From JAFGPL01 sp963781805 (lineage in GTDB: Bacteria > Bacteroidota > Bacteroidia > Bacteroidales > UBA10428), in NCBI GenBank assembly GCA_963781805.1, contig CAWAHF010000004.1:558001-622000 (forward strand): a stretch of 64,000 nt of DNA. The letters are read 5' to 3'. The translations under genes and the position numbers were made by a program. Shown in pieces: positions 55,513 through 64,000 of this stretch; the stretch's first letter is position 1; every line of letters starts with the position of its first letter. Under the pieces are notes generated by a model that did not search any database, was not told the DNA's origin, and saw nothing but the letters and a program-made list of their open reading frames with translations.

Positions 55513-57186
55513 CTAATCCCATCCGGCATTTTGAACCAAAACGCCGTTTGAAAGAGTAATTTGATTATATGGAATTTGAAATAAGCCTTTTGTAAGTTTT
55601 AGTTTATTGCCATCTATAGTTTTCACAAATTCAACATTGCCAGTGGTGAGGGTTCCTGTATAAGTTACTGCATTGGCGGCATAATCCAGCGTATGATCAT
55701 AGCGAAGAAGGTCCCAATAGCGAATGCCTTCAAATGCAAATTCATATTTACGCTCGTTGAAGATTATATCCCTATCCACCGAAGTTAATGAATCCAATCC
55801 AGCACGGGTATGCACCTGATTGACATAATCCAAAGCATTTGGGCTTCCCAATTCAGCTGCCATAAGTAATACATCTGCATATCGAATACTAAAATAATCC
55901 TGGAATTGTCCGATCATGAAATCACCGGCTCCATATTTTTCAACGGCAATACTTTGTCCGTTTTCATCACAGGTTGGCGTATACTTTTTGGTAAAATAAC
56001 CGGAATATTCTTTTACATCCTTGGTTTTTGCTGCCGGATAATCAACATTTTCTTCTACAATGCCCATAATTGAGGCATCACGGCGCTGATCATTTGGATC
56101 CCAGTTGGCATAAAATTCAGGAACAACCGTACAAGCGCCCCAGCCACTGCCATACCCGTATTTTGGTTCACTTTGTTTTCGTAACCCGTTCATAACTATC
56201 CAGTGAGCTCCGTCTACATTCATAGGTTCGCCAGGTCCGGTAGGATAGGCGCTTGTGTAAGTGTATTTTATGGAAAATACAACTTCACTATTTGTTTCCC
56301 CTACATAGCGGTTATCACTAATAGGTCTGCCATCAATTGCTGCTTTGTATGTGGAAGCTGCCGGCCATAAGTAATAAAAGGTGTCAACCAGAGCATGTCC
56401 GCTGTTTGATATTATATCCTCAAGATTAGCCAATGCATCAGCTTGTGTTACTTCATTTACAAGGTTGCTCTGACCATAATAACCGGTATAGTACAAATAA
56501 ACACGGGCTAAAAGAGCCTCGGCAGCCCATTTTGTGGCATGTCCGAATTCCGATTTTGGCATACTGGCATATTTTACCGCCTTGCAATTTTCGATGGCGA
56601 ATAAAAGGTCCTGTGTAATAAGTTTGTAAGTATCATCAGGATCCGCCTGAGGAATATTATCTGAAGTTGGTTTCGTGAGTAATGGAACACGTTCAAACAT
56701 ACGAACCAAATCGAAATAGAAAAAAGCACGTAAAAACCGGGTTTCGCCTTCTATTATTTTCTTTTGATCTTCATTACCTGTCCAATCAATCTGGTCCATC
56801 TTCATTATTAAGGTATTACATCGATTAATACCTTTATAATAATTTTCCCAGTTTTTTTCAAACATATTCATGTCACCAGGCGATACTGTTTTATCATATT
56901 CATCCATCATGGGCCAGCCCTCACCATCATTTGTGCCTGTTCCTCCAAAGCAAAAGTCTGACATCACATCTGCAGCCAATGTCATTGCTGTACCATCTGA
57001 CATTATTAATTGCAATCCATCGTAGCAACCAACCAAAGCCACTTCCGCTTCATCTGGTGTAGTATAATAATTGATATCAGTAATAAGAGTTATAGGTTCT
57101 GCATCCAGGAAATCTTTGCTGCATGAATTTGATAGCACAGTTAATATTCCCAGTCCTATATAAATAAATATATTTTTCATTTTCAT
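55513..57186 (-). CDS. SusD/RagB-family nutrient-binding outer-membrane lipoprotein
   Basis: A 557-residue lipoprotein (LSNSC lipobox) with SusD hallmarks: FLDAEPITLITDINYYTTPDEAEVALVGCYDGL, TPR-like helical text (FYFDLVRMFERVPLLTKPT, KWAAEALLARVYLYY), and the C-terminal FNERKYEFAFEGIRYWDLLRY with ending LFQIPYNQITLSNGVLVQN. SusD proteins form a lid over the paired SusC and hold the glycan. It starts 12 bases after the SusC stop, the usual pair arrangement. Confidence 0.95.
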   Translation of the reverse strand: MKMKNIFIYIGLGILTVLSNSCSKDFLDAEPITLITDINYYTTPDEAEVALVGCYDGLQLIMSDGTAMTLAADVMSDFCFGGTGTNDGEGWPMMDEYDKTVSPGDMNMFEKNWENYYKGINRCNTLIMKMDQIDWTGNEDQKKIIEGETRFLRAFFYFDLVRMFERVPLLTKPTSDNIPQADPDDTYKLITQDLLFAIENCKAVKYASMPKSEFGHATKWAAEALLARVYLYYTGYYGQSNLVNEVTQADALANLEDIISNSGHALVDTFYYLWPAASTYKAAIDGRPISDNRYVGETNSEVVFSIKYTYTSAYPTGPGEPMNVDGAHWIVMNGLRKQSEPKYGYGSGWGACTVVPEFYANWDPNDQRRDASIMGIVEENVDYPAAKTKDVKEYSGYFTKKYTPTCDENGQSIAVEKYGAGDFMIGQFQDYFSIRYADVLLMAAELGSPNALDYVNQVHTRAGLDSLTSVDRDIIFNERKYEFAFEGIRYWDLLRYDHTLDYAANAVTYTGTLTTGNVEFVKTIDGNKLKLTKGLFQIPYNQITLSNGVLVQNAGWD

Positions 57187-57198
57187 TTTGGTTAAGTT

Positions 57199-60100
57199 TT
57201 AGAATTTAACGTTAATACCAAACAATACAATTCGAGGACTTGGATAATAACCTAAATCAATACCTTTTGAGAATTTATCCATGTCCCCATTGTCAAGACC
57301 AAATCCAACCTCCGGATCCATCCCATCGTATTTAGTAAATGTATAAAGATTTTGCACAGACGCATATATCCTGAATTGACCAACAGGGCCTAATTTTAGA
57401 ACCCTGGTAATGTCATATCCTAGTGTAACATTAGCAATACGAAGGTAATCGCCATTTTGTATAAATACTTTGGAGAAGTACTTATAATTAATATTTGCAT
57501 TTGTAACCCTGGGAATTTCGTTAGAAGTACCACGCCCATTCCAACGGTCAAGAATGGCTGTGGTATAATTGTTGTATTTGTCCTGATTGCGATAGGATTG
57601 AACAATCTGGTTTCCAGCTACTCCGGAGGCAATTAAAGAGAAATCAAATCCTTTATATTCGAAAGATGCAGATAAACCAAACAGGAAGTCCGGATTAGGA
57701 TCTCCTAATTCTATTTTGTCATCATCATTTAGTCTTCCATCACCATTCTGGTCAACATATCTTATATCACCAGGTACCGCATTAGGTTGGATTATAACAG
57801 GAGTTCCGTCAACAACGCTGGTATGATTAGTTACATCAGAGGTAGTCTGAAACAATCCATCCATTTCATAACCCCAGAAATACCCGATCGGATGACCAGT
57901 TTCTGCACGGTAAAATTCACCGGAATTTGCGAATAAAGAATTAGTAGCTCCATGAATGATTCCATCTTCATTAGGAATATCCAGGACTACATTTTTGTTA
58001 TAGGAACCATTTATACCTATTGAATATTTAAATTCGCCGCTATATTTGTAATAATTTAATGCCAATTCCATACCTGTATTTTTCACATCACCTCCATTTA
58101 CGAAGGGAGCTTCTGCGCCCGCGGTGGACAATACCGGGGCTTGAATCAGCCAATCCTTTGTAATTTTCTTGTACCAGTCAAATGTTACAGAAAGATTGTT
58201 GTTAAGCAGGTAGGCATCAAAACCCAAATCAGTTTGTTCTGATGTTTCCCATTTTAATTTTTCATTTCCCAATCTTCTGGGATAAGCACCTGGTGTGTTT
58301 GCACCTTCCACATCACCAAAGTTATAAGTTGCATAATTAAAAGATATAGGAGCCAGGTATCGAAATGCAGGGATCTTATCATTCCCGTTCTGTCCCCAAC
58401 TGGCTCTTAGTTTCAGAAAATTAATAATTGAACCGGTGGTTTGCATAAATGATTCCTTTGAGATTACCCACCCTGCTGATATCGAGGGGAAATAACCCCA
58501 GCGATTGGATGGAGCAAATCTAGAAGAGCCATCAGCACGCAATGTCATATTTAAAAGATATGTTTCATTATAGTTATATTGCACACGCCCAAAATATGAA
58601 AGCAGCTTTATTTCATCATAAGGCGATCCTTGATTATTTAAGTTGGGATATGTCTGATTCGTTGCATTATCAAGGTATGCATGTTTAAGATCATTAAATA
58701 CCGCATCGCTATTATCTCCTTGTATTCTGGTTCCGGTTGATGATTCGGCCGATTGACCAAGCATTGCATTTATTGTGTGTTGACCAATGAATAAATCATA
58801 TGTTAATATATTATTGGTAACCAACTTAAAGCCCTGTTCCATGGATTGTCTGATTTTAGAAGCAGGAGACAGGTCGTATATTGACAATTCATATATTGGC
58901 TTATAGGAGTGATACTGTTTATTTAAATTATCAATACCAAATGAAGTACGAAATCTGAAAGTTTTAAAGAATTTAATTTCGGCATAAACATCTCCTACGA
59001 TTTTTCGTTCGATGGTAAGATTCTGGTTATTGATTTTCATACTTGCATAGGGATTTGCCTCGGCGTCATACCAATAAGTTTCTCCAAACTGATCCAAAAT
59101 AGTATTATTTGCAGTGTTAAAAAAGTTGCCATAATTATCATACATAGGTAAAAGAGGACTCGCATTAAACGCACTTCTTAAAGAATTACTATATTGATTG
59201 CCCACCTGAATCCCATTTTTTTGAACATAAGAATATATTAAGTGCTGACCGACCTTTAAATTTCCTTTATACAGGTTTTTTTCCGAATTGAATCTTCCAT
59301 TATAACGATCATAATTAGAGAGGGAAGGACCTCCAACAATCCCTTCCTGTCCTGTATAAGAAAGGGAAAATGAATATATACCCTGATCATTGCCACCAGT
59401 GGCCCCAATATCATAATTTTGGGTCACGGCATTCTTGACAAACATTTCGTCCATCCAATTAGTGTTTGCCACACCACTGCTTGTATAAGCAGGCAGGTTG
59501 TTTAGATCAAAAGGGAGTGAATTGGTACTTCCCCCTGAATTCAATTCCTGCTCATTCATAATTACAGCATACTGTTTGGTATTGAGCATCTCAGCTTTTT
59601 TGGCAACATTTTGTATACCATAATATGCATCAAAGCTTATTTCTGTTTTTCCTGCTTTACCTTGTTTGGTTGTGATCAGAACCACTCCGTTAGCAGCACG
59701 TGAACCATAAATAGCAGCCGATGCAGCATCTTTCAACACATCGATAGATTCAATATCTGAATTATTCAAATATTTAATATCACCTGTGACAACACCATCA
59801 ACTACATATAAAGGTTCAGCATCTCCTATTGTTCCAGCGCCTCTTATGGTAACTCTTAAATCCTCACCCGGCTGCCCTGATTTGGATGTGATATTTATGC
59901 CCGAAGCCAATCCCTGCAATGCCTGTAAGGCATTTGTTGAATTTCGTTTTTCAAGTTCACCCCCCTTAACTTGTGTGGTAGCTCCTGTAACTAATTTCTT
60001 TTGCTGTACACCATAACCAATTACAACTACTTCATCAAGTTTGGCAATATCTGGAGTCAAACTTACATTTATGTTGTTGGAAGTCCCTACTTGCACTTCC

Positions 60101-60411
60101 TCTTTAAGATATCCTACAAAGGATATCTGCAAAACATCTTCGGGAGATGCCTGAATCTCAAATTTACCATCAGCATTAGTTATCGTACCAATCTGAGTCC
60201 CCTTTATAATTACATTTGCACCGGGAATGGGTTGATTATCTTCCGCCGATATAACTAATCCTGTAATTGTTCCGGCCGGTTGTTTTTCCTGGGCATTTAT
60301 GATGTTAAAACCGACAAAAAATACAAATACCAAAATGAAAGTCAGCAATTTAAAAATATTGTTTGTTGACTTATCACTTAAAGTATCAAGCCCTTTTAAT
60401 TTATTTTTCAT
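57199..60411 (-). CDS. SusC/RagA-family TonB-linked outer-membrane importer
   Basis: The 1070-residue protein has a long N-terminus with a signal (FNIINAQ), a CarboxypepD_reg-like domain (GTITGLVISAEDNQPIPGAN to LQISFVGYLKEEVQV), the TonB-box-like DEVVVIGYGVQQKKLVTGA, a plug (NALQALQGLASGINITSKSG, VTIRGAGTIGDAEPLYVVDG, IDVLKDAASAAIYGSRAANG), and a beta-barrel ending RIVLFGINVKF. It imports oligosaccharides with SusD. GH31 lies 86 bases upstream on the same strand and is probably in the same operon. Confidence 0.96.
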   Translation of the reverse strand: MKNKLKGLDTLSDKSTNNIFKLLTFILVFVFFVGFNIINAQEKQPAGTITGLVISAEDNQPIPGANVIIKGTQIGTITNADGKFEIQASPEDVLQISFVGYLKEEVQVGTSNNINVSLTPDIAKLDEVVVIGYGVQQKKLVTGATTQVKGGELEKRNSTNALQALQGLASGINITSKSGQPGEDLRVTIRGAGTIGDAEPLYVVDGVVTGDIKYLNNSDIESIDVLKDAASAAIYGSRAANGVVLITTKQGKAGKTEISFDAYYGIQNVAKKAEMLNTKQYAVIMNEQELNSGGSTNSLPFDLNNLPAYTSSGVANTNWMDEMFVKNAVTQNYDIGATGGNDQGIYSFSLSYTGQEGIVGGPSLSNYDRYNGRFNSEKNLYKGNLKVGQHLIYSYVQKNGIQVGNQYSNSLRSAFNASPLLPMYDNYGNFFNTANNTILDQFGETYWYDAEANPYASMKINNQNLTIERKIVGDVYAEIKFFKTFRFRTSFGIDNLNKQYHSYKPIYELSIYDLSPASKIRQSMEQGFKLVTNNILTYDLFIGQHTINAMLGQSAESSTGTRIQGDNSDAVFNDLKHAYLDNATNQTYPNLNNQGSPYDEIKLLSYFGRVQYNYNETYLLNMTLRADGSSRFAPSNRWGYFPSISAGWVISKESFMQTTGSIINFLKLRASWGQNGNDKIPAFRYLAPISFNYATYNFGDVEGANTPGAYPRRLGNEKLKWETSEQTDLGFDAYLLNNNLSVTFDWYKKITKDWLIQAPVLSTAGAEAPFVNGGDVKNTGMELALNYYKYSGEFKYSIGINGSYNKNVVLDIPNEDGIIHGATNSLFANSGEFYRAETGHPIGYFWGYEMDGLFQTTSDVTNHTSVVDGTPVIIQPNAVPGDIRYVDQNGDGRLNDDDKIELGDPNPDFLFGLSASFEYKGFDFSLIASGVAGNQIVQSYRNQDKYNNYTTAILDRWNGRGTSNEIPRVTNANINYKYFSKVFIQNGDYLRIANVTLGYDITRVLKLGPVGQFRIYASVQNLYTFTKYDGMDPEVGFGLDNGDMDKFSKGIDLGYYPSPRIVLFGINVKF

Positions 60412-60497
60412 AGCATTTAAATTGTTATTGTAGTATAAGGTTAAAAGTATTTTTCAATAGTTAAATAAAATTAGACATTTAATTTAGTTTTTTAATC

Positions 60498-63305
60498 TCA
60501 GTTCAACAATATCGATATTTTGGTTCCATCATAATTTAGTGTATTTTTTTCAGAATATTTCTGATCTATCCCAACGGGATTGTTTTCGTCAATATAAATT
60601 ACTACGAATACCCTTTTTTTCAACATTCCCGGATAGTCTCCTTCCCTGGTTTGAATGGTAAAATTTTTAGTTTGATCCAGATAGTTGACATTTATATTTG
60701 AAAAAGATCCTTTTTCATAGTTGTAATTTATGCCTTCATCTTCATATAGACAGAAATCCGCATCTCTGCCGGCATATAAATAGAGTTTAAGGGTGTCATA
60801 CGATTTTTCTCCGATATATTGAATTTCAGGACCAATAGGAAGTATAGACCCTTCTTTAATAAACAATGGAATCTTTTCCAGCGGGGCTTCCACAGCAAGT
60901 TTCTGTCCACCTTTAAAATATGCACCGGTATAAAAATCGTACCAACCACAACCTGAAGGCAAATATACTTCCCGGCTTCTTGCTTTATAGTCATGAACAG
61001 GACAAACCAGAATCGAAGGTCCGAACATATATTGATCGTTGATGTTACGTACCAATTTATCCTCAGGAAAATCCATTATCAACGGTCTCATAATGGTATA
61101 ATCGTTATGATACGTTAAACCAGCCAATGTATATATATATGGTATCAACCGATGTCTTAATTTATCGTAGTACAACATGGATTTAAAGGCCGGATGATTT
61201 TCAGGGGCAATATTGAACATTTCACGATAGGGATATTGCCCATGTACCCTGAAAATCGGACAGAAGGAACCAAACTGGAACCATCGGGTATTCAATTCTC
61301 TCCATTCATCCAAATCCTGACCTTTTGGATTTTCATATCTTTTTTCAAGTGAAAAACCGCCAATATCATGTGTCCAGTATGGAATACCTGATATGCTAAA
61401 ATTAAGACCTGCTGAAATTTGATCGCCAAGGTCACTCCAACGACAAGCCACATCACCACTCCAGGTAGCAGCTGCATATCTTTGCTGACCAGCAAACGCG
61501 GAACGAGTGAGAATAAATACCCTTTTGTCGGGATTTACATTTCTGGAACCTTCATAAACTGCTTTTGAATTTAATAAAGAAAAAGCATTGAAATATTGTG
61601 CTCCTGATCCAGAATAAGCCGGATTCATCATAGTCTTTCTTTCGGTAATGGTATGATTTGATTGCATATCGGGTTCTGTGGCATCCAGCCACCAACCATC
61701 AATACCTTTACTGTTAAGCCGAGAATTAATTTGATTCCAGAAAAGCTTACCCGCTTCAGGAATAAAAGGATTGTAAAAAGTAGATACATATCCTACCCAA
61801 TCCTTCCGGTTAAGCTCAAGATTTCGTTGAAATAAGAAACCTCTTTTCTGCATTTCATCGAAATTATCTGTACCCCGGTAAAATTTCGGCCAGACTGAAA
61901 TCATTATTTGTGTATGAAGCTTTTTGTGCAATTCATCTATCATACCATCAGGATCAGGAAATCTTTTTGGATCAAATTCGTGTGAACCCCATTGATCTTC
62001 TTTCCAGTAGAACCAGTCTAATATAATATTGTCTAATGGAATATTACGTTTCCGAAATTCTTTGACTACACCTATCAATTCATCCTGTGTTTTATACCGC
62101 TCTCTGCTCTGCCAAAATCCAAGCGCCCATTCCGGCATTATCGGCGCCTTTCCTGTAAGCTTCCTGTAACCGCTGATTACATCATCAGCATTATCGCCAT
62201 ATATAAAATAGTAATTAATTGAATTAGCAACTTCAGAAAACAGAGACAAATTATTTTGTTCCTCCTGTTTTAAAGGGTCGAGATGCAATAGTGCCAGGTA
62301 CCCTTCGTTTGGAATCCATTCTAAACGAATGCTATGTTTCTCTCCCTTGTTCATATCCACTGTGAATTTGTTGTACCAGGGATTCCAGTTTTGCCTCCAC
62401 TTATCGAAGATTAGCTTGCCATCAATCCACAGTTTAAAATATTCAGATGCATAAAGCGCAAATTTGTGTGTTCCAGGCAGATCTGAACTGAATGAACCTT
62501 CCCAGATAACTTTGGCATCAAGCATAGGAAGGGCGTCTGGCCAGCGATGCATCGACTCCAGGTATTGGAAATCAATGGTATCTTCTGTTCTGCTTAGAAC
62601 GAGTTTATCTTTATAATAGTATTCTGCTGTTAATCCTCCGGGTTGACCGTCTTTTCTATACAAATTTAAACCCGAAATTGGCTGCAATTCTCTTGGATCT
62701 CCAAAACGGCTAATAGAATAATTATCCCATAAAATACCGTAATTTTTGCTTGAATATAAAAAAGGTACAACAGCCACCAGATTATGTTGTGCAAGTTCAA
62801 CATCCTCTCCTTTATAATTCATTTGCCTGTTCTGATGTTGTCCAAGACCATAAAACGCTTCATCATCAGGAGAGTCAAATACCTGCTTAATTGAATATGA
62901 CACTTTGTTATCTATGGTTTCCGGAACATATGATTTTCCACCTTCTTTTTTTTCTTTTAGAATTACCATTCCCAAAGAATCTTTAAAAACAATTGCCCCT
63001 GTTTTCAGTGTAATTTCTGCCGTCAATTTTTTAGTTGAGATAGTAATTATATTATCAGTCTCGGAGTAGGTCCAATCCTGAAAAGACTCACTATTATGCT
63101 CAACGATCAGACTTGACTGCTCCGTTGCACTATCATTCGGAAAGGCTGTAACATGTATTATATCAGCACTAATTACCTGAATTTTCAAGAACCTGGTCTC
63201 ATTACTATGTAAATGAATTAGAAGGCCGTCCTTGAGTTTTTCAATATCATCTTCAACCTGAAAAGCAAATAATAAAGGTAATATGAGAGATAAGAGATAC
63301 TTCAT
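60498..63305 (-). CDS. GH31 alpha-xylosidase-type enzyme with inserted PA14 domain
   Basis: The protein is 935 residues from ATG 63305, which begins a signal peptide (MKYLLSLILPLLFAFQ). The frame runs to 63356, but the extra 17 residues would hide the signal. Order: N-terminal beta domain with YGLGQHQNR; a PA14 insertion at ~222-345 (GGLTAEYY, GTHKFALYASEYFKLWIDGK, IRLEWIPNEG); GH31 barrel with nucleophile D541 in WWLDATEPD and acid/base D618 in TWSGDV; C-terminal beta domains. PA14 inserted before a WxDATEP nucleophile loop matches the xyloglucan alpha-xylosidases CjXyl31A and BoGH31A. It would remove xylose from oligosaccharides in the periplasm. Confidence 0.92.
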   Translation of the reverse strand: MKYLLSLILPLLFAFQVEDDIEKLKDGLLIHLHSNETRFLKIQVISADIIHVTAFPNDSATEQSSLIVEHNSESFQDWTYSETDNIITISTKKLTAEITLKTGAIVFKDSLGMVILKEKKEGGKSYVPETIDNKVSYSIKQVFDSPDDEAFYGLGQHQNRQMNYKGEDVELAQHNLVAVVPFLYSSKNYGILWDNYSISRFGDPRELQPISGLNLYRKDGQPGGLTAEYYYKDKLVLSRTEDTIDFQYLESMHRWPDALPMLDAKVIWEGSFSSDLPGTHKFALYASEYFKLWIDGKLIFDKWRQNWNPWYNKFTVDMNKGEKHSIRLEWIPNEGYLALLHLDPLKQEEQNNLSLFSEVANSINYYFIYGDNADDVISGYRKLTGKAPIMPEWALGFWQSRERYKTQDELIGVVKEFRKRNIPLDNIILDWFYWKEDQWGSHEFDPKRFPDPDGMIDELHKKLHTQIMISVWPKFYRGTDNFDEMQKRGFLFQRNLELNRKDWVGYVSTFYNPFIPEAGKLFWNQINSRLNSKGIDGWWLDATEPDMQSNHTITERKTMMNPAYSGSGAQYFNAFSLLNSKAVYEGSRNVNPDKRVFILTRSAFAGQQRYAAATWSGDVACRWSDLGDQISAGLNFSISGIPYWTHDIGGFSLEKRYENPKGQDLDEWRELNTRWFQFGSFCPIFRVHGQYPYREMFNIAPENHPAFKSMLYYDKLRHRLIPYIYTLAGLTYHNDYTIMRPLIMDFPEDKLVRNINDQYMFGPSILVCPVHDYKARSREVYLPSGCGWYDFYTGAYFKGGQKLAVEAPLEKIPLFIKEGSILPIGPEIQYIGEKSYDTLKLYLYAGRDADFCLYEDEGINYNYEKGSFSNINVNYLDQTKNFTIQTREGDYPGMLKKRVFVVIYIDENNPVGIDQKYSEKNTLNYDGTKISILLN

Positions 63306-63912
63306 AGGTTTAGTCCAATGCTGAAATAATGAATTTCTTTTAGGGTTATGGGTCAAAATTATATAAGTTACTATTTTAAATGAGATTCAAATGTTAATAA
63401 GAACTATTTGATTTGTTAACTCAATTCTGGATTTATTCTGCTTATTTTTCTTGTTCATGCAATATTGTCACTACATTATTTTGCATTTCTTTGTGACTAA
63501 AGAGTAACTATTAAAACTACCGCCACCGCAATTATGATAAATAAAACAAGTTCAAGCGCCAATATAGTGTTGTAATGTCTCCTTGAATTTCTATTGCTTA
63601 GTTCCACTATCAGAATTTTTATACGCCTGGTTGGCGGTTAAACATCTTTGTTCAATAATTAAAATGCAAGGTTTCAAATCTACAATAATACTTTTCGTTA
63701 TAGGGATGAAAATCTTTCATTTTAGTGATTCAAATGTTAACAGATTCTTCAAATGAAAATGTTTCATGAAAAATTCATTCAATAAATGCCGCAAATGAGT
63801 GAGATGGAAAATTAAATGGTTTTGGTGATGATTTATTAAAGGGTTAAAAAACAGAATGAATGCAAATTTTAAATCAAATTTTACACTTCCTTAGTTATCA
63901 AAAACCAATACC
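63306..63912. promoter_or_regulatory. Promoter region of the glycan locus with a 14-base direct repeat
   Basis: This 607-base gap lies upstream of GH31. TAATTTTG on the minus strand (63354-63361) matches the -7 box TAnnTTTG. GATTCAAATGTTAA occurs at 63384-63397, just upstream of it near the -33 position, and again at 63727-63740. A repeated site here is where an AraC-type locus regulator would be expected to bind. No ORF of note. Confidence 0.45.
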
Positions 63913-64000
63913 TTAAAAAGGTCTTGGACCCTCGGTCTTTTTTTGATGCTTTGCAGCATACTCCGATGGCAACACTTTATATTCCGATTTGAAATACTTG
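63913..64000 (-). CDS. C-terminus of an AraC-type HTH regulator, probably a hybrid two-component regulator (partial)
   Basis: The window edge cuts a minus-strand gene whose last 28 residues read KYFKSEYKVLPSEYAAKHQK plus KTEGPRPF, ending at TAA 63913-63915. The YFK.EYKVLPSEY pattern is the last helix of the AraC/XylS HTH domain. In Bacteroidota loci of this type the regulator next to the first enzyme gene is usually a hybrid two-component system ending in that domain. The rest of the gene is outside the window. Confidence 0.7.
   Translation of the reverse strand, partial: KYFKSEYKVLPSEYAAKHQKKTEGPRPF

Noticed and set aside
63306..63356. Upstream start for GH31.
   Set aside because: The extra 17 residues are polar and precede a good signal peptide that begins at ATG 63305.
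63913..63945. Terminator at the end of the AraC-type regulator gene.
   Set aside because: GGTC/GACC words near the stop do not form a long stem followed by T on the minus strand.
1..64000. CRISPR arrays, tRNA or rRNA genes, integrases and transposases.
   Set aside because: None was seen. The only tandem repeat is inside a coding region with no spacers, and the only element with terminal repeats lacks a transposase.

Overview
The window reads as chromosomal DNA from an AT-rich member of the Bacteroidota. The evidence is a SusC/SusD pair beside glycoside hydrolases, several TonB-dependent receptors with carboxypeptidase-regulatory-like N-termini, DUF4301 and bacterial GH3 genes, Bacteroidota-type -7 boxes (TAnnTTTG) before several genes, and the lack of strong Shine-Dalgarno sequences. 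The gene set would fit a Marinilabiliales or Prolixibacteraceae-like Bacteroidales member, but that rank is a guess. No rRNA, tRNA, CRISPR array, integrase or transposase was seen.

Layout. 0-7.4 kb: the end of an upstream ORF, a SiaC-family phosphoprotein, an AmmeMemoRadiSam radical SAM enzyme with a Tat-like N-terminus, a KDPG/KHG aldolase with a TerB-like helical protein, and a 1183-residue secreted coiled-coil protein made mostly of nine near-identical 87-residue repeats. 7.5-13 kb: an overlapping cluster of pyrK-like fusion, pyrD and a GH105 unsaturated rhamnogalacturonyl hydrolase, then an XRE regulator with a recurring TTTACAnnTGTAAA operator motif and a 0.9-kb very AT-rich gap. 13-24 kb: a glutamate/dicarboxylate-type symporter, an unknown secreted protein, an ECF sigma factor, a NarL-type response regulator with a soluble histidine kinase, a LysE exporter, a GH3-family adenylating enzyme with a PepSY-like partner, a pyruvoyl-dependent arginine decarboxylase, a STAS protein and a small lipoprotein. 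24-38 kb: a TonB receptor with a YfiR-family partner, DUF4301, YjbQ, a second TonB receptor with a partner protein, a nitroreductase, ornithine aminotransferase and a hybrid histidine kinase. 38-44 kb: a small secreted protein and a complete RND efflux operon (adaptor, pump, TolC-like channel).

44-64 kb is carbohydrate-active. A plus-strand SGNH (sialate O-acetylesterase family) gene converges on a minus-strand polysaccharide utilisation locus. In transcription order this carries the C-terminus of an AraC-type regulator (probably a hybrid two-component regulator), a PA14-containing GH31, SusC, SusD, a surface glycan-binding-type lipoprotein, a BACON-GH5 endoglucanase, GH97 and GH2. BACON-GH5 plus GH31 with an inserted PA14 domain plus GH2 beta-galactosidase resembles the xyloglucan locus of Bacteroides ovatus, so xyloglucan is the best inferred substrate. 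The model is cell-surface backbone cutting by GH5, capture by SusD and the binding lipoprotein, import by SusC, and periplasmic side-chain removal by GH31, GH2 and possibly GH97, with acetyl removal by the SGNH enzyme.

The least explained items are a 156-bp nested inverted-repeat element (53563-53718) inside the locus, the large unknown N-terminal domain fused to PyrK, the XRE operator family, the nine-copy coiled-coil repeat protein, and a possible 34-residue membrane peptide at 51264-51368.
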